Source: Perkinsus chesapeaki
Lineage: Eukaryota > Perkinsozoa > Perkinsida > Perkinsidae
Assembly (NCBI GenBank): GCA_013115145.1
Contig: JAAPAO010000446.1
Location: forward strand, 1 to 21,544
DNA: 21,544 nucleotides
Reading direction: 5' to 3'
Shown here: positions 1 through 10,348 of the stretch, piece after piece
How positions within the stretch are numbered: the first letter of the stretch is position 1
Layout: every line of letters starts with the position of its first letter
Made by a program: the position numbers and the translations under genes
Notes under the pieces: generated by a model
Seen by the model: only the letters and a program-made list of their open reading frames with translations
Databases searched by the model: none
What the model was told of the DNA's origin: nothing

Positions 1-70
1 CGATGCAGGGCTCGAACCTGCGACCCTCGCGTTATTAGCACGATGCTCTAACCGACTGAGCTAAACGACC
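1..70 (-). tRNA. tRNA-Ile (anticodon AAU), 3' end cut by window edge
   Basis: Read on the minus strand this is a tRNA body starting GGTCGTT. It has the D stem GCTC/GAGC, an anticodon stem TCGTG/CGCGA around loop CTAATAA (anticodon AAT, isoleucine), and a T arm GCAGG-TTCGAGC-CCTGC. The last acceptor bases and the discriminator lie left of the window. All 70 visible bases equal the complete copy at 2507-2580, while the flanks differ. The T arm carries the usual internal B-box type TTCGAGC, so transcription by RNA polymerase III is expected. Confidence 0.93.
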
Positions 71-253
71 GTTAACGACACTTTCAGTGGTCTATTGCCG
101 ACTATACCAGGTTAGACAGCTTCCCACCGAAGCTTGGGGCTAGACTTGGAGTTCGAGCTGAAGGGAACAGCGTCCACCAACTGTGGCGTTGGAATGGACC
201 CGACATCCTAGCTACTGTGCACGCTCATTTCGTCATCGGTAGTCAGTATTCAC

Positions 254-1877
254 TCACTTGCTAGTCTGGATGATAATGCCACCAGCCACCCCAACGGTGT
301 CTATATCTATCTCACTGCCGTGCTTGACACCCGGTAGCTCTACATCTAAGCGTATCTTCTCAGGTACATTCCAATGGACGGACGGAGCTGACGAATGGCC
401 TGATGGAAGCATTATAGCAGGACAAGCGCACCCGATGTTACCAGCTGACGAATCCACGAAACTCGAGAGATCTCGGAGCTCTCCGATTTCTACTATCTTG
501 TATTTGGGTTGCAGAATCAGCCCGGAAGGGACATCAGTGCCGTCAGGGATGGACTCGCCTACATCCTAAGATACTATGCATACGAGACCTTTGCAGTTCC
601 GCTGAAATTATCATTCTTTGCATGCGCAGGTAGCCCACTTGGTCCCTTTCGGCCGTAACCGGGGGTTCAGCTTCTGTACTTTCCTTTGCCTTGTCCTCAT
701 CGCGTTCTCTCTTTGCTTGCTTCTGCATCTTCCGCAACTCTGCCGGAGTGACTCCTTCAACCTGCCGTCAGATATTCATCCGATGATGCCCGCAGCCCCA
801 AACTTGCCTTCTTCTGCTTGCCCTCACCAACCACTCTCGTTGTCAGCAGCATCTCCTCACTGACGCTCATCGGCATAGGAGTGCCGCCTTTGCACCGCAT
901 CTTACGCAATACCTATTCCAGACCACACTCTATGAGTGAGTACATCCCGAGAGGAAAGGTACTTTGAAGTCCCTCGATACCGTCTCTCCTCCCTTCAAAC
1001 AGGATGCTGTTATGGCTTCGCATACGGTGTCGACCACCAGCTTGAGTATTGCCTCGTTCTGCACTGCTTGCACAAACGTACGCTACAACGTAGTGTATTT
1101 ATAAAACACATGGCCTCTCCCAGGATACTTGGCTGACTGCCACATCCGAGACCATACACAAGTGGCCATTCTTGTCTCTATCAGGTCTTGGAGGTGAGGC
1201 CGAATACGGCAGGGAAACGGCATATCCGGACGCACTTTTAGCAGACATCGGGCTGAGAATAGATACGATCTCCCCCGTGAAGCTCACAATTCCTGGCAAC
1301 TTTCATCTCCGCTCCAGTTATATGCCAGAAAGGCCATGGAGATAAGCCATTCTCTGCTATTACTCCTCGTGTGCCTTAGGACCCTGCCTCTTAAACTGAA
1401 CGTCCCCCAGCTTATCGGTGTGACAGATATTCAGGAACAACTTCTGAATTTGACCAGATTGGAACCTTATCGACGTCTTAACACAAACGCCTGACAGTTC
1501 AGCCAATAACCCAGCACGGTCCTCTGAAAGGTACACCACCAGGCTCGCATCTCAAGAGGACCTTTCCCTTCGGCATTTCCCCTGCATCCTCCAGTTGCTT
1601 CAAATACTGCTCATACTCCTAATAAAAGCATTTGCGCTCTAGCCTCATGCTGCTTCCTTGTACTTTTTTGTTCTTCGGGTCCGAGATCTCATTTATGTAC
1701 TCTTCAAAATGCTCCCTGAACTCTGGCTTCTTCATAGCACGAGTCAGCTGGCTAACCTGGTCATAGATTTCTGCGACATTCGAAGGGGATAGGTGTACTA
1801 ACCTCTTCATGGGTTATATCTTTGGCAAGCTCCTTCATTACTTCCGGGTCGAATGGGTCATGTCCGGTCGATGCCAT
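254..1877 (-). CDS. PIH1/Kintoun-like axonemal dynein assembly factor (9 exons)
   Basis: PIH1 proteins work with HSP90 in the cytoplasm to preassemble axonemal dynein arms. Proposed exons (minus strand): 1877-1803, 1756-1664, 1618-1537, 1490-1364, 1252-1129, 1082-963, 900-832, 761-584 and 558-254, giving 390 codons. Every join is GT-AG and keeps phase. It starts MASTGHDPFDPE. The PIH1 region shows EFREHFEEYINEISDP, EYEQYLKQLE, GVCVKTS, LFLNICHTDKLGD, SLPYSASPPRPDRDKNG and DFKMRCKGGTP, as in the family. A CS/p23-like part follows with PKYKIVEIGEL and KIRLDVELPGV. Less certain: the 111-nt intron at 1253-1363, the 25-nt intron at 559-583, and the 3' end. A strong GTGAGT donor at the terminal Lys codon (about 256) means one more exon may lie at about 100-210; otherwise the CS domain is cut short. 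The PIH1 assignment is firm; Kintoun/DNAAF2 rather than a sister PIH protein is inferred from the N-terminal motif and the CS part. Confidence 0.82.
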
Positions 1878-2506
1878 CGAGACCACGGAATCCACAAAGC
1901 AATAAAATGCAGCCCAACTCTTTCCTATGAAAGGATTCGACCCGGACTGGCACTACAACCAGAGTCAATATTTCGAAACTGAAACCATCAACTGAGGATA
2001 TTCAAACGAATTGAAGCCTCTTTTGTCGTAGATATGTGATTAACTTTGAAATCCAAATGATGTTGTAATAGTTATACGTTATGCTGAGCACACACTCATA
2101 TAGACGGCCACCTCAGTTAGCGTATCCTGTATCGCAGAGGTGGCTGAGTGAAACACATAATATAGGTGTCGAGGAATTCTCCCTCTCACGGCGAAGACCT
2201 GCTCCAGAATTCATAGTTCTAACAAGCAAGCAGGTTTAGCAAGCCCCTGCTCTGTAGAGCATGCTCCAACTCTGGCTCTACCAACTATGACGCTTATGGT
2301 CGTATAGATGTCTGATGATATGGCGCATAGAACAAAAGTTACGACACTCACCGTTAGCGAGCGCGAAGAACCCGTAGGTACGGCGCGGCAATCAGCACGT
2401 CACAGCAAAACCGCGTCACGCCTCCACTGAAAGTCTATGTGCGACATACTGTAACACGGTTGGCACATACTACGATTGCGAACAAACGACATTGTGTCGA
2501 TAGATA
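1878..2506. other. Intergenic region upstream of the PIH1 gene, with a tRNA-sized fold
   Basis: I see no convincing exon here on either strand. The segment 2212-2289 can fold into a tRNA-sized three-way junction: outer 7-bp stem CATAGTT/AACTATG, inner stems GCAGG/CCTGC and GTAGAGC/GCTCTAC. It lacks a TTCRANN-type T loop, so it is not called a tRNA. The part next to 1877 should hold the 5' UTR and promoter of the PIH1 gene, but no element is recognisable. Confidence 0.5.
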
Positions 2507-2580
2507 TGGTCGATGCAGGGCTCGAACCTGCGACCCTCGCGTTATTAGCACGATGCTCTAACCGACTGAGCTAAACGACC
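2507..2580 (-). tRNA. tRNA-Ile (anticodon AAU), complete
   Basis: Minus-strand cloverleaf with acceptor GGTCGTT/ATCGACC (one U-U mismatch at the sixth pair), D stem GCTC/GAGC, anticodon stem TCGTG/CGCGA (one G-U), loop CTAATAA with anticodon AAT, T stem GCAGG/CCTGC and T loop TTCGAGC. The discriminator is A. There is no intron and no encoded CCA. It decodes AUU/AUC once A34 is converted to inosine. It is identical to the copy at 1-70 over all shared bases. Confidence 0.95.
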
Positions 2581-2998
2581 GGTGATTAGTATATCGTCCA
2601 AATACACTCCGGAGTACCTAGTCTTGCCTGAAAAACCTGCCCTAGAGGCCGAAACAAGCCATCCGTCGAGCCATTTCCTATGAGAATAGTTCTGTCCTCA
2701 CCTGTACATGTGCCACAAGCCACCATCAGCCAACGAAGCCACTAAAGAACATGCATACTCGGGCGAACCTGCGCGCCGTGCCATGTCGCTGGGCGCACTC
2801 ACGCGCACACTGGCGAATCCAAGCATATGATCAAGAATCCGCGTAGAACCGATAGTATGAGGGACTAGACAATCATTCCACAGCACACGTGTTGGTCCTG
2901 TGCCCCAGCAGCGGCTATAAGCGGTATCGGGCTAGATACATTAAAACACTTCACACTACTCCTGCTATATTCACAAACAGCTTTAACATTACAAGTCA
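2581..2998. other. Intergenic region between tRNA-Ile and the coiled-coil membrane protein gene
   Basis: This separates the tRNA from the stop codon at 2999. A 62-codon open frame at 2698-2886 (minus) has no family resemblance and no good splice sites linking it to a neighbour. The region probably holds the 3' UTR of the gene on its right. I see nothing else. Confidence 0.45.
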
Positions 2999-4485
2999 TT
3001 ATTTACGGGAATAGATATCAACTGCCTTCCGGAGAGTCTCATGCGATGGTCGGAAGGGAATTTCACCGCCGCTTGTTCGCACACGCGGCGTCAGTTGTCG
3101 TTGGCCTCCTTTCGTTGGCATGCCTTTAGTTCTTTCGCTATCTGCACCACTTCCAGGTGGTAGCTCTGGTATAACGGGAAGCTCCTGACTTATGTGGGGT
3201 ATCACATGTGGTGCCGAGTACTTTACCAATGCTCCTATCTTTGACACGCCAACGGATACCTGATTAAGATAATGGACAAGGTTAAGAAGAACGAGACGAT
3301 CACAAGGTGATGAACGACATAATGATGGTAGAACTCGAGTAAACGACGCGCAAACTCGGTCGTCTTGATCGCGCTTGCTAGCCCATCATACGCTTCGAAA
3401 CGCACCTGCTTCAGTTTGACCCTAGTCGATTCCAGGTTCTTGTTTGAAGCCATAAGCTTCCGCCGAAGGTCTCCCGAACGCCTCTTCTCCTCACGCAGCT
3501 CCGTACGTAGCCGGTCGAGTTCAATTCTTAACACGGCGTTATCATGCCTTAAGTTGGATATGGTAGCTTCTTGAGCAGTTACCTGAAGTATCATTCATCA
3601 CTTTGTAAGCATCAGAGAGCTGCTGCTGGCTCACCTGGGCATCCGCCTCTGTGAGCTTCCGCTGTAAATAATGGACATTGGTGCTCATACCAGGAATCGA
3701 GCGCATGCGAGCCACCCGTGCTGAATCCACGCGAACGTGGCGCCCTTTCGTTTTCCCTCCACGGGAAATGGGGCACCTTGCCGAGCCAATTCTCGAGACC
3801 TACAGGACAGCGCATGCAGCGAGAAACCCTAATCGACGTCGTCCAACGAGGCACTTCCCGCGCTATTCAATCTGATGCTACTACCTCGGTGGATATCCGT
3901 TCAACATCATGTGCCAGTTTCGACAAGATATCAACATCGCTCGTGAGCACCCTCTGAATTTTCGCTAGGCCTTCCTCCTCCACCGAGACCGGTTCCGCCG
4001 CCTCCTTTGCTTCTTTATTGTCCGACTCAGCATTGTCTGATTGAGAGCTGCCGTCTGGTAGCTTCGTCACTTCACCACTACTCTTTGTCAGAGGACTCCC
4101 AGCTCCACCTGAGTTCAATCACGTTCACCTCCGAAACCTCGATAGGAGAGGAGGCGAAGTCTTGCAGTTCACGAATCTTTGGATAGAGTACTATAAACCA
4201 CAAATTGGAAGCAAGTCCCGTGGCTTATGACAGCATTGGAATTATCTCGCGCTTGGTGTTGACTTAAAGCTAATTTTCCAAGGTACGAAAGCCGACAACG
4301 CCGCCTGTATTACCCGTTATTGACCGCACAGTTATAGCATCGCTACTAATGTCTGGTTTTAATGACACTTGAATTGGCGTGCTTCGTTTACTAGGACTAT
4401 TCTCTCCTTCAGCCTCACTCGAGTCTGGCTGTAAAAACTCTTCCGGCGATTGATCGGAAGGGGATTCAGGAGGAGAGTCGGACAT
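2999..4485 (-). CDS. Coiled-coil protein with a single membrane segment, unknown family (7 exons)
   Basis: I do not recognise the family. Proposed exons (minus): 4485-4314, 4190-4173, 4108-3885, 3828-3777, 3720-3635, 3582-3260 and 3188-2999, giving 354 residues; all joins are GT-AG and in phase. The ATG at 4485 (MSDSPPESPSDQ) follows an in-frame TAA. The first ~120 residues are Ser/Glu/Pro-rich and probably disordered. A long charged coiled coil follows (about 165-255; for example LRIELDRLRTELREEKRRS). A hydrophobic stretch (VIVSFFLTLSIILI, about 278-291) looks like one transmembrane helix, then comes a polar, basic tail of about 60 residues ending IYSRK. If the last intron is retained, translation stops at 3236 just after the membrane segment, giving a tail-anchored form. 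The layout suggests a membrane tether or golgin-like protein, which is inference only. Confidence 0.75.
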
Positions 4486-4931
4486 GCACACAGTATGGCT
4501 CAACTGTGGGGGTTAGCCGGTAGTAGTAAGCAACTCAGTGCTGCTACTGTTGTGTTCGATGGCCGAGCGGCAAACGAGAGGAGTGGTGGCGTCACTACTT
4601 CGGAAAGTCAGTTAGCCCTATGCATATTGAGAACGCTAACCCAAAAAGGTGTATGGTTAATCTTAACAATGATAACATAGCCTTAGCTTTACTATGGTAG
4701 AGGAACCCTTTCTTAATTGACACGAACCACGACATCGCCAGAGCATCGGTCGACTTGGAGAAACTGTATGTTACGAATGCTTAGTATAGGAGAAGGAGAA
4801 GGACTATGTGACAAATACAACACGGTAATCTATACGATTGCTCCTTCCATCCAAAATAACAGTGGCAATATTTCAATCAACCCACTTCACATACAACCGA
4901 ATCAAATGTACTGGAGCGAGCATCGATAAGA
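4486..4931. other. Intergenic region between two minus-strand genes
   Basis: No exon with family resemblance is visible. Short open frames on the plus strand (4450-4680, 4717-4929) are low-complexity or antisense and show no splice continuity. The segment should contain the promoter of the gene starting at 4485 and the 3' end of the gene stopping at 4932. Confidence 0.4.
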
Positions 4932-6319
4932 TCAGGCCAAAGGCACTACAGCGCCACCACCAGGGATATCGGCACTTCGATCTATAGGTCGTCTCGAGGC
5001 TTCCGGAACTGGTTGTCGCCAGCCCTGCATGCATCCTCCCAGACAGAAATAATGGAATGCCTTGGAAGTTGTACGAGCTACGCAGGATGCCAATTTTCGC
5101 GGAGCACTCGTCGATTTTGGGGCACCACGTCGCACGGCAGCCTCAACGGCCGGCAACATACCAGATCGCCGGCGTGCGGCAAGCAATGGATATTCCGGTC
5201 CGAAATCAGACAGTTGAGACCGTGCCGAGTAAAATGCAATGTCACCCCAAGTGGAGCCACGAGACCTAAATCTCGAAGTGGTGACTGGCGGATACCCCGT
5301 CTGGATGACAGACTCCCACCATGGAGACAGACATTTGTTAGCGATAAGCATATCAAAGTAATACTCGTCAGTGACCATATCTTTCATAACTATATGAACA
5401 GGTTGGGGGCCGATGATCCGTGATAGGCTAGTGCCCGATGCACCCAATACCTTACGGACGTCCCAAGTAGCAAAATCACAGTACATTGAATAGTAGCAGA
5501 ATGTATAAACTTTCCCTGGTTGGAAAACGTGGTCCCTGGGCACCTTGCCCAGGATATCCGACTTCTGGCAAATATCCGGGGTGGTAGGATCACCAGGCTC
5601 GCTGCAAATAATCGTATCAGCACAGTACATAGGAAAGAGGAAATGGAATTTTTCCCCAGCCGGAAGCCTCGACTCCCCATCATAATTACAATCCAATGGA
5701 TAGCCTTTAGCACCGCTTATACGTGTTGCCACCGACAGCATGATCCGAACCACAGTTCTCGTCGCCAGGCCGAATTCCGGCAGCTCGTAGTCAACTTCCG
5801 CGCCAAATTGTACTGTTGGAGGCAGCCTTCGTTTAAACATACCCTGCCATCGAAACTCCCACCGTCTGAAACAACAATATATCCCGGAATTGACAGAATT
5901 AGAATAAAAACGCCCGGATAAGCGCGCGACATATATGCAATGGAAGACATTCACAATTTATGATTTTCACCGACCTCAGAACATCACTAATACGTCGTAT
6001 AGTTCGTATCTCGCTCCTCTACCTTCCATTATTACCGTTGTTTCGGGGCCATATATGCCTCGTATGGAGACGTCATGCTATCGTCAATGGTCTTGTGAAT
6101 TACAACTGCTGTGCCGACAAAGTAATCGTTTTCAATCTTGGTAGGCTGGGGATCGTTCGAAAGAATTCGGCTTTTATCAGAGACAAGCCTCGGATCCTTC
6201 GCCTTGTGTAGATCGTACACACCAAAATAGTTGTCCAGCGAATCAGCAATATCCTCCTGTCCTGCTATTGACAGCGACTTGTATGCGGATGCTGGAGACG
6301 GTGAGTTCGATGAGTACAT
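4932..6319 (-). CDS. DUF1769-like domain protein, paralogue A (2 exons)
   Basis: Exons 6319-6036 and 5865-4932 join across a 170-nt GT-AG intron in phase 2, giving 405 residues from ATG 6319. The other gene at 10349-11598 aligns along most of the length. Shared blocks: PK(Q/R)RRWE(F/M)RWQG, RLPPTVQFGAEVD, a PE(F/L)G..AR/TRT segment, VYTFCYYSMYCDF, TWD(V/I)R, GASGT, GPQP and FYSA. From memory, the RRWE..GxFK, gradual (F)PL..AD and TF..SMY.DF..W pattern resembles the fungal/protist DUF1769 family, which has no assigned biochemistry. The C-terminal ~120 residues are Arg/Pro/Ser-rich and differ from the paralogue. A hydrophobic alternative N-terminus reading through 5950-5865 is rejected because it breaks the conserved exon join. 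Function unknown; the homology between the two genes is certain, the DUF name moderately so. Confidence 0.85.
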
Positions 6320-7012
6320 CAGACAAAAAAGGCCAGTAAGCTGCAGGAAGGCTTCCACTAAATGTCACCGATTGGGCGCAGTTGGCTGTCCGGCAAAGTT
6401 CAAATAGAGATTTATATCCTTCCAACATTTACTTTCCGATGAATGCCGTTTACAGAAGTGCTCTCCCATAACCCCACCTAAGATAATTTTTATGCGGATC
6501 CGCTCTGCACCTACAGCCGCCATATGTGCCAAAAACAGTTCGGATATGATTGAAGCTAACGGCAGCGACGTTCTAGTGAATGCTAATTCACAGACGCTGT
6601 GTCTTTAGTTAGGCGTGTCGCAGAGACATAACGGCGACTGTTTACGAAAACTACATTAGACTACTTGCCAACTATACAGTTCGACGAAGAGCTACAGATG
6701 AGAGAAACAGTCTTATTCACATAGGAAAGTTCCGGCATGGGTGGCGTTAATGACACTGCTGAGGCAGACGCGACGGCAGTACAAAATCGACACTCTTGAA
6801 TCACTTCGCTCCGTCTAAGCTAAAAGCGCCCGCCTCGAAATATATTCTGTCAACTGCAATCTTCCCCTAGTCCACCTTCGTTCGGTTTAACTACAACGGG
6901 CCTCTGACCACTATGAGCTGTGTTGCAGAAAGATTGCAGCTTTAGACTTGGGTCGCTAGGACATCATGCTGTCATTTCAGTCGCTAGTTTTATTCATCGA
7001 TAATTTATTCAC
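6320..7012. promoter_or_regulatory. Divergent intergenic region between DUF1769-like A and histone H2A
   Basis: The left gene starts at 6319 on the minus strand and H2A starts at 7013 on the plus strand, so this 693-bp interval should hold both promoters and 5' UTRs. I could not recognise a TATA box, CCAAT box or other named element with confidence. A minus-strand open frame at 6243-6428 ends in a possible TTTAG acceptor at about 6358, so an upstream exon of the left gene cannot be excluded. Confidence 0.45.
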
Positions 7013-7934
<922 letters not shown>

Positions 7935-8221
7935 ACCATGTAGGTGATCCACTCCCTCAAATCGCTGATTTTTCATTCGATTCGATTAGATGCCCGCCAG
8001 ACCCTAGGGTAAGATATATACGGTTTCTACTTTGTTCCTATGCCCCAAGGCCTTGCTCTTGGGTCACGCCGCCGCCGCCGAGTTCGGTTTTCTTCAATGA
8101 TGAAATCTCGTTACTCGAATACTAATATGCAGAAACACACCGTTTCTTCATTGGAAGTATGTTGGGATGTCAATTACGGGATGTCTAGTACTGATCGGAG
8201 CGCGCGTTGCAGTGAGTCCAG

Positions 8222-9341
8222 ATGGCCACCGCCACTGCCGATGGTAATGTAGTAGAGGATGAGGCGGACCGGGAATTAGAAAAGCTCCAGGGTGCCGTCA
8301 ACAAGCTGGTGGGCATTTTGCATATGGGCCTGGCCGTGCTTCTATTATAAGCTTAGAACTTATTTAGTATAGACAACACCAATGGTATAGCCTAGACCCT
8401 TAAAGAGTGTTAATGTTGGGCACGAAGCGGCGGTGATATGTACATAGCGATATGTTAGGCAACAAAAGAGAGCATATCGGAAGATTCCTTGCGACGATTA
8501 GACCGACAGACCTATAAGTCAGAGGAGGCCGTCGACGCCTTGCAAATTGAGGGTATTCCTGAGGAGAGGATACACCAACGGCGAACACGGTATGTATCTT
8601 TGAAAGTCCTTTGGGAAGGACCAGCTCAGTCTGTTGGCTTTGAGAAGGGCCATCGATGCTGCCAAACGCAACTTGGACCGGAAGTCTGTGATGTCCACGC
8701 GGTTTGAGGATTTGCCGAAGGGGCATGCTGGCAGCTATCGTGGAACTGAGGACCCTACACAGGCAAGACTAACCTACTCATGCGAGTTATCAATTTACAA
8801 AGCTTTTGGTCTCATAAAAGTCATAGGTTCAAACCAGCGTTCAGGCCATACAGCTCGGGCATGCCATCGCCAATAAGTCCATCGAATCAGTATCTCGGTG
8901 GGTAGCCGACCCTGCCGTGAAGCAGAAAGTATCCGGAATTCAGGACCAAGATCATAGCCCGCGAGACTGAGGAGATCGGACGTAACACACTGAGAGAAAT
9001 GCATCAACAACAAGGCAAGGCGGAGAAGGTAAAACAGGGAAACCTGCTGGTGACCGTGTTGGTAGGGCTTAATCAGATTGTAGAGCACTTTGACTCTATT
9101 GAATCCAACTTGCAACGGGCACGGAGTGTCGTGAAGCAAATAGCACGAGGAGCTGCCAATGACAGGTGATGTCAATAGACGATCATATGGGTTCAAGAAC
9201 GGACTGATCGATCTCAGGTGCGTACAGGTACTGTGTTTCTTCATAGGCATTGCAACTCTAGTGATCATAATCCTAAAGGCTACAGGGGGCAGCGATAACT
9301 TACTACAGGAGGAGGGCCAGCCTGCTGTTGTCGCTCTTTAA
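8222..9341 (+). CDS. NPSN-type Qb-SNARE (7 exons, one GC-AG intron)
   Basis: Qb-SNAREs supply one helix to the four-helix bundle that fuses vesicles; NPSN proteins act in plasma-membrane/cell-plate or Golgi traffic in plants and protists. Exons: 8222-8308, 8459-8589, 8630-8762, 8827-8897, 8944-9028, 9077-9165 and 9218-9341, giving 239 residues. Residues 1-29 and the following helices form an N-terminal domain (KLQGAVNKL, LLALRRAIDAAKRNLDRKS). The SNARE motif spans about 147-197 (RETEEIG to KQIARGAAND) and aligns without gaps to plant NPSN as I remember it. Gln163 falls at the ionic zero layer. One C-terminal transmembrane helix follows (about 202-220, LCFFIGIATLVIIILKA), then a short tail. 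Introns are 40-150 nt. The intron at 8763-8826 uses a GC donor in the context CAG|GCAAG. The first acceptor (8459) is the least certain. Confidence 0.9.
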
Positions 9342-9457
9342 TGCATTCCGAGACATGCCAACAACTAATGGAGTTCTTTCGTGGACCCTCCTCGGCTCCA
9401 GTGTTCATCAACGGGCTGTGAGAGCATCGTTTGGCTCAGTGTTTTTGAACTTATACC

Positions 9458-10108
9458 ATGAACCCAACGGCGCCTACAGTAGGTGGGTATTCCGCGACAG
9501 CCACCGGGCTTAAGTTACGAGTGCAGAACGTCGCCCGCTCTCTGCAGGTAGGACGGTGCCCGCTCGTACCGAGTCACGGTTCGAGCTCCGCGCGAGATGT
9601 GGTTCCGCGAAATCCCGGTGTGGCTCAAATCACTCATGACTGACTAATTTCAGAACCAGACAGACGTCTTGGGTGAGGATCGAACCCACATAGATAATAT
9701 CAAGTCTGCCGCCTCCTCCACAGACAACGGCCTCGGCAAGGACCTCGAGGACATAAAGCGGTGCGCCGCCAAAGCAGTGTATCTGAGGTTCACTGCTCCA
9801 GTAGGTACTTTCAAGCTGAACTGCAACAGATCGAGGAGGATTTTAAAATTAAGGTGAGTTGCCTTTCGTCAAGTGGATACCGTGGTCGGACGGTCTGAAG
9901 CTGCTGTGGCGGGCTCAGGTAGACATCCAGAAGAATGAGAACGTTCGCCTCCAGCAATGCCTCACGACCTTGAAAAGTAGGCTTGTAGTGATTTTCGACG
10001 CCAAGTTAGTAACGGTTCTTTGTAGCTGAAAAGACTATGTTACACCAGCAAATTGTGTCCATGCAGCATAAAGTGGATGAAATAGAAGAGGAGATCGGCA
10101 CGGAGTAG
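9458..10108 (+). CDS. Small coiled-coil protein, unknown family (5 exons)
   Basis: Exons 9458-9547, 9654-9760, 9805-9853, 9919-9976 and 10026-10108 give 128 residues; introns of 106, 44, 65 and 49 nt are GT-AG and in phase. It begins MNPTAPTVGGYSATATG. After a Thr/Ser-rich start, residues from about 60 onward form a highly charged coiled coil: KRYFQAELQQIEEDFK, IQKNENVRLQQCL and HKVDEIEEEIGTE. The size and all-helical layout recall small intraflagellar-transport or BLOC-type subunits, but no signature is clear, so no family is assigned. The gene starts only 116 bp after the SNARE stop, on the same strand. A 17-nt intron at 9788-9804 would also restore the frame, but the 44-nt intron 9761-9804 fits its neighbours better. 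Confidence 0.78.
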
Positions 10109-10175
10109 CCAAGCCATTACGCCTCTTCAGCCTTCTGTGCTGCCTATGGAATGTGTATCAATGTAGATGTACAAA

Positions 10176-10198
10176 ATCATCATCATCATCATCATCAT
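10176..10198 (+). repeat. (ATC)n microsatellite, about 7.7 units
   Basis: A perfect trinucleotide run lies about 70 bp after the stop of the small coiled-coil gene, probably in its 3' UTR. A similar GAT/ATC run at about 15330-15350 lies inside an exon of the large minus-strand gene and codes for aspartates. Confidence 0.95.
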
Positions 10199-10348
10199 GG
10201 CTACCGGCGGATGTGATCCTAAATGCATTGTGCCGAGTTCTGCCTTAACCATTCATACCTAACTGAAAGACGATGGTTAAGCTTTGAATAGTTGAGTAGG
10301 TCAGACGTATATATTCAGAAATGTAGGGGTCTCTTGATTTTGAAATAA

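Noticed and set aside
5865-5950. Hydrophobic, signal-peptide-like start (MSSIAYMSRAYPGVF) upstream of DUF1769-like paralogue A
   Set aside because: It lies in the intron that joins exons 6319-6036 and 5865-4932; it is out of frame with the conserved RRWEFRWQG block, and paralogue B has the same splice position.
9788-9804. 17-nt intron in the small coiled-coil gene
   Set aside because: A 44-nt intron (9761-9804) with the same acceptor also restores the frame and matches the local length range.
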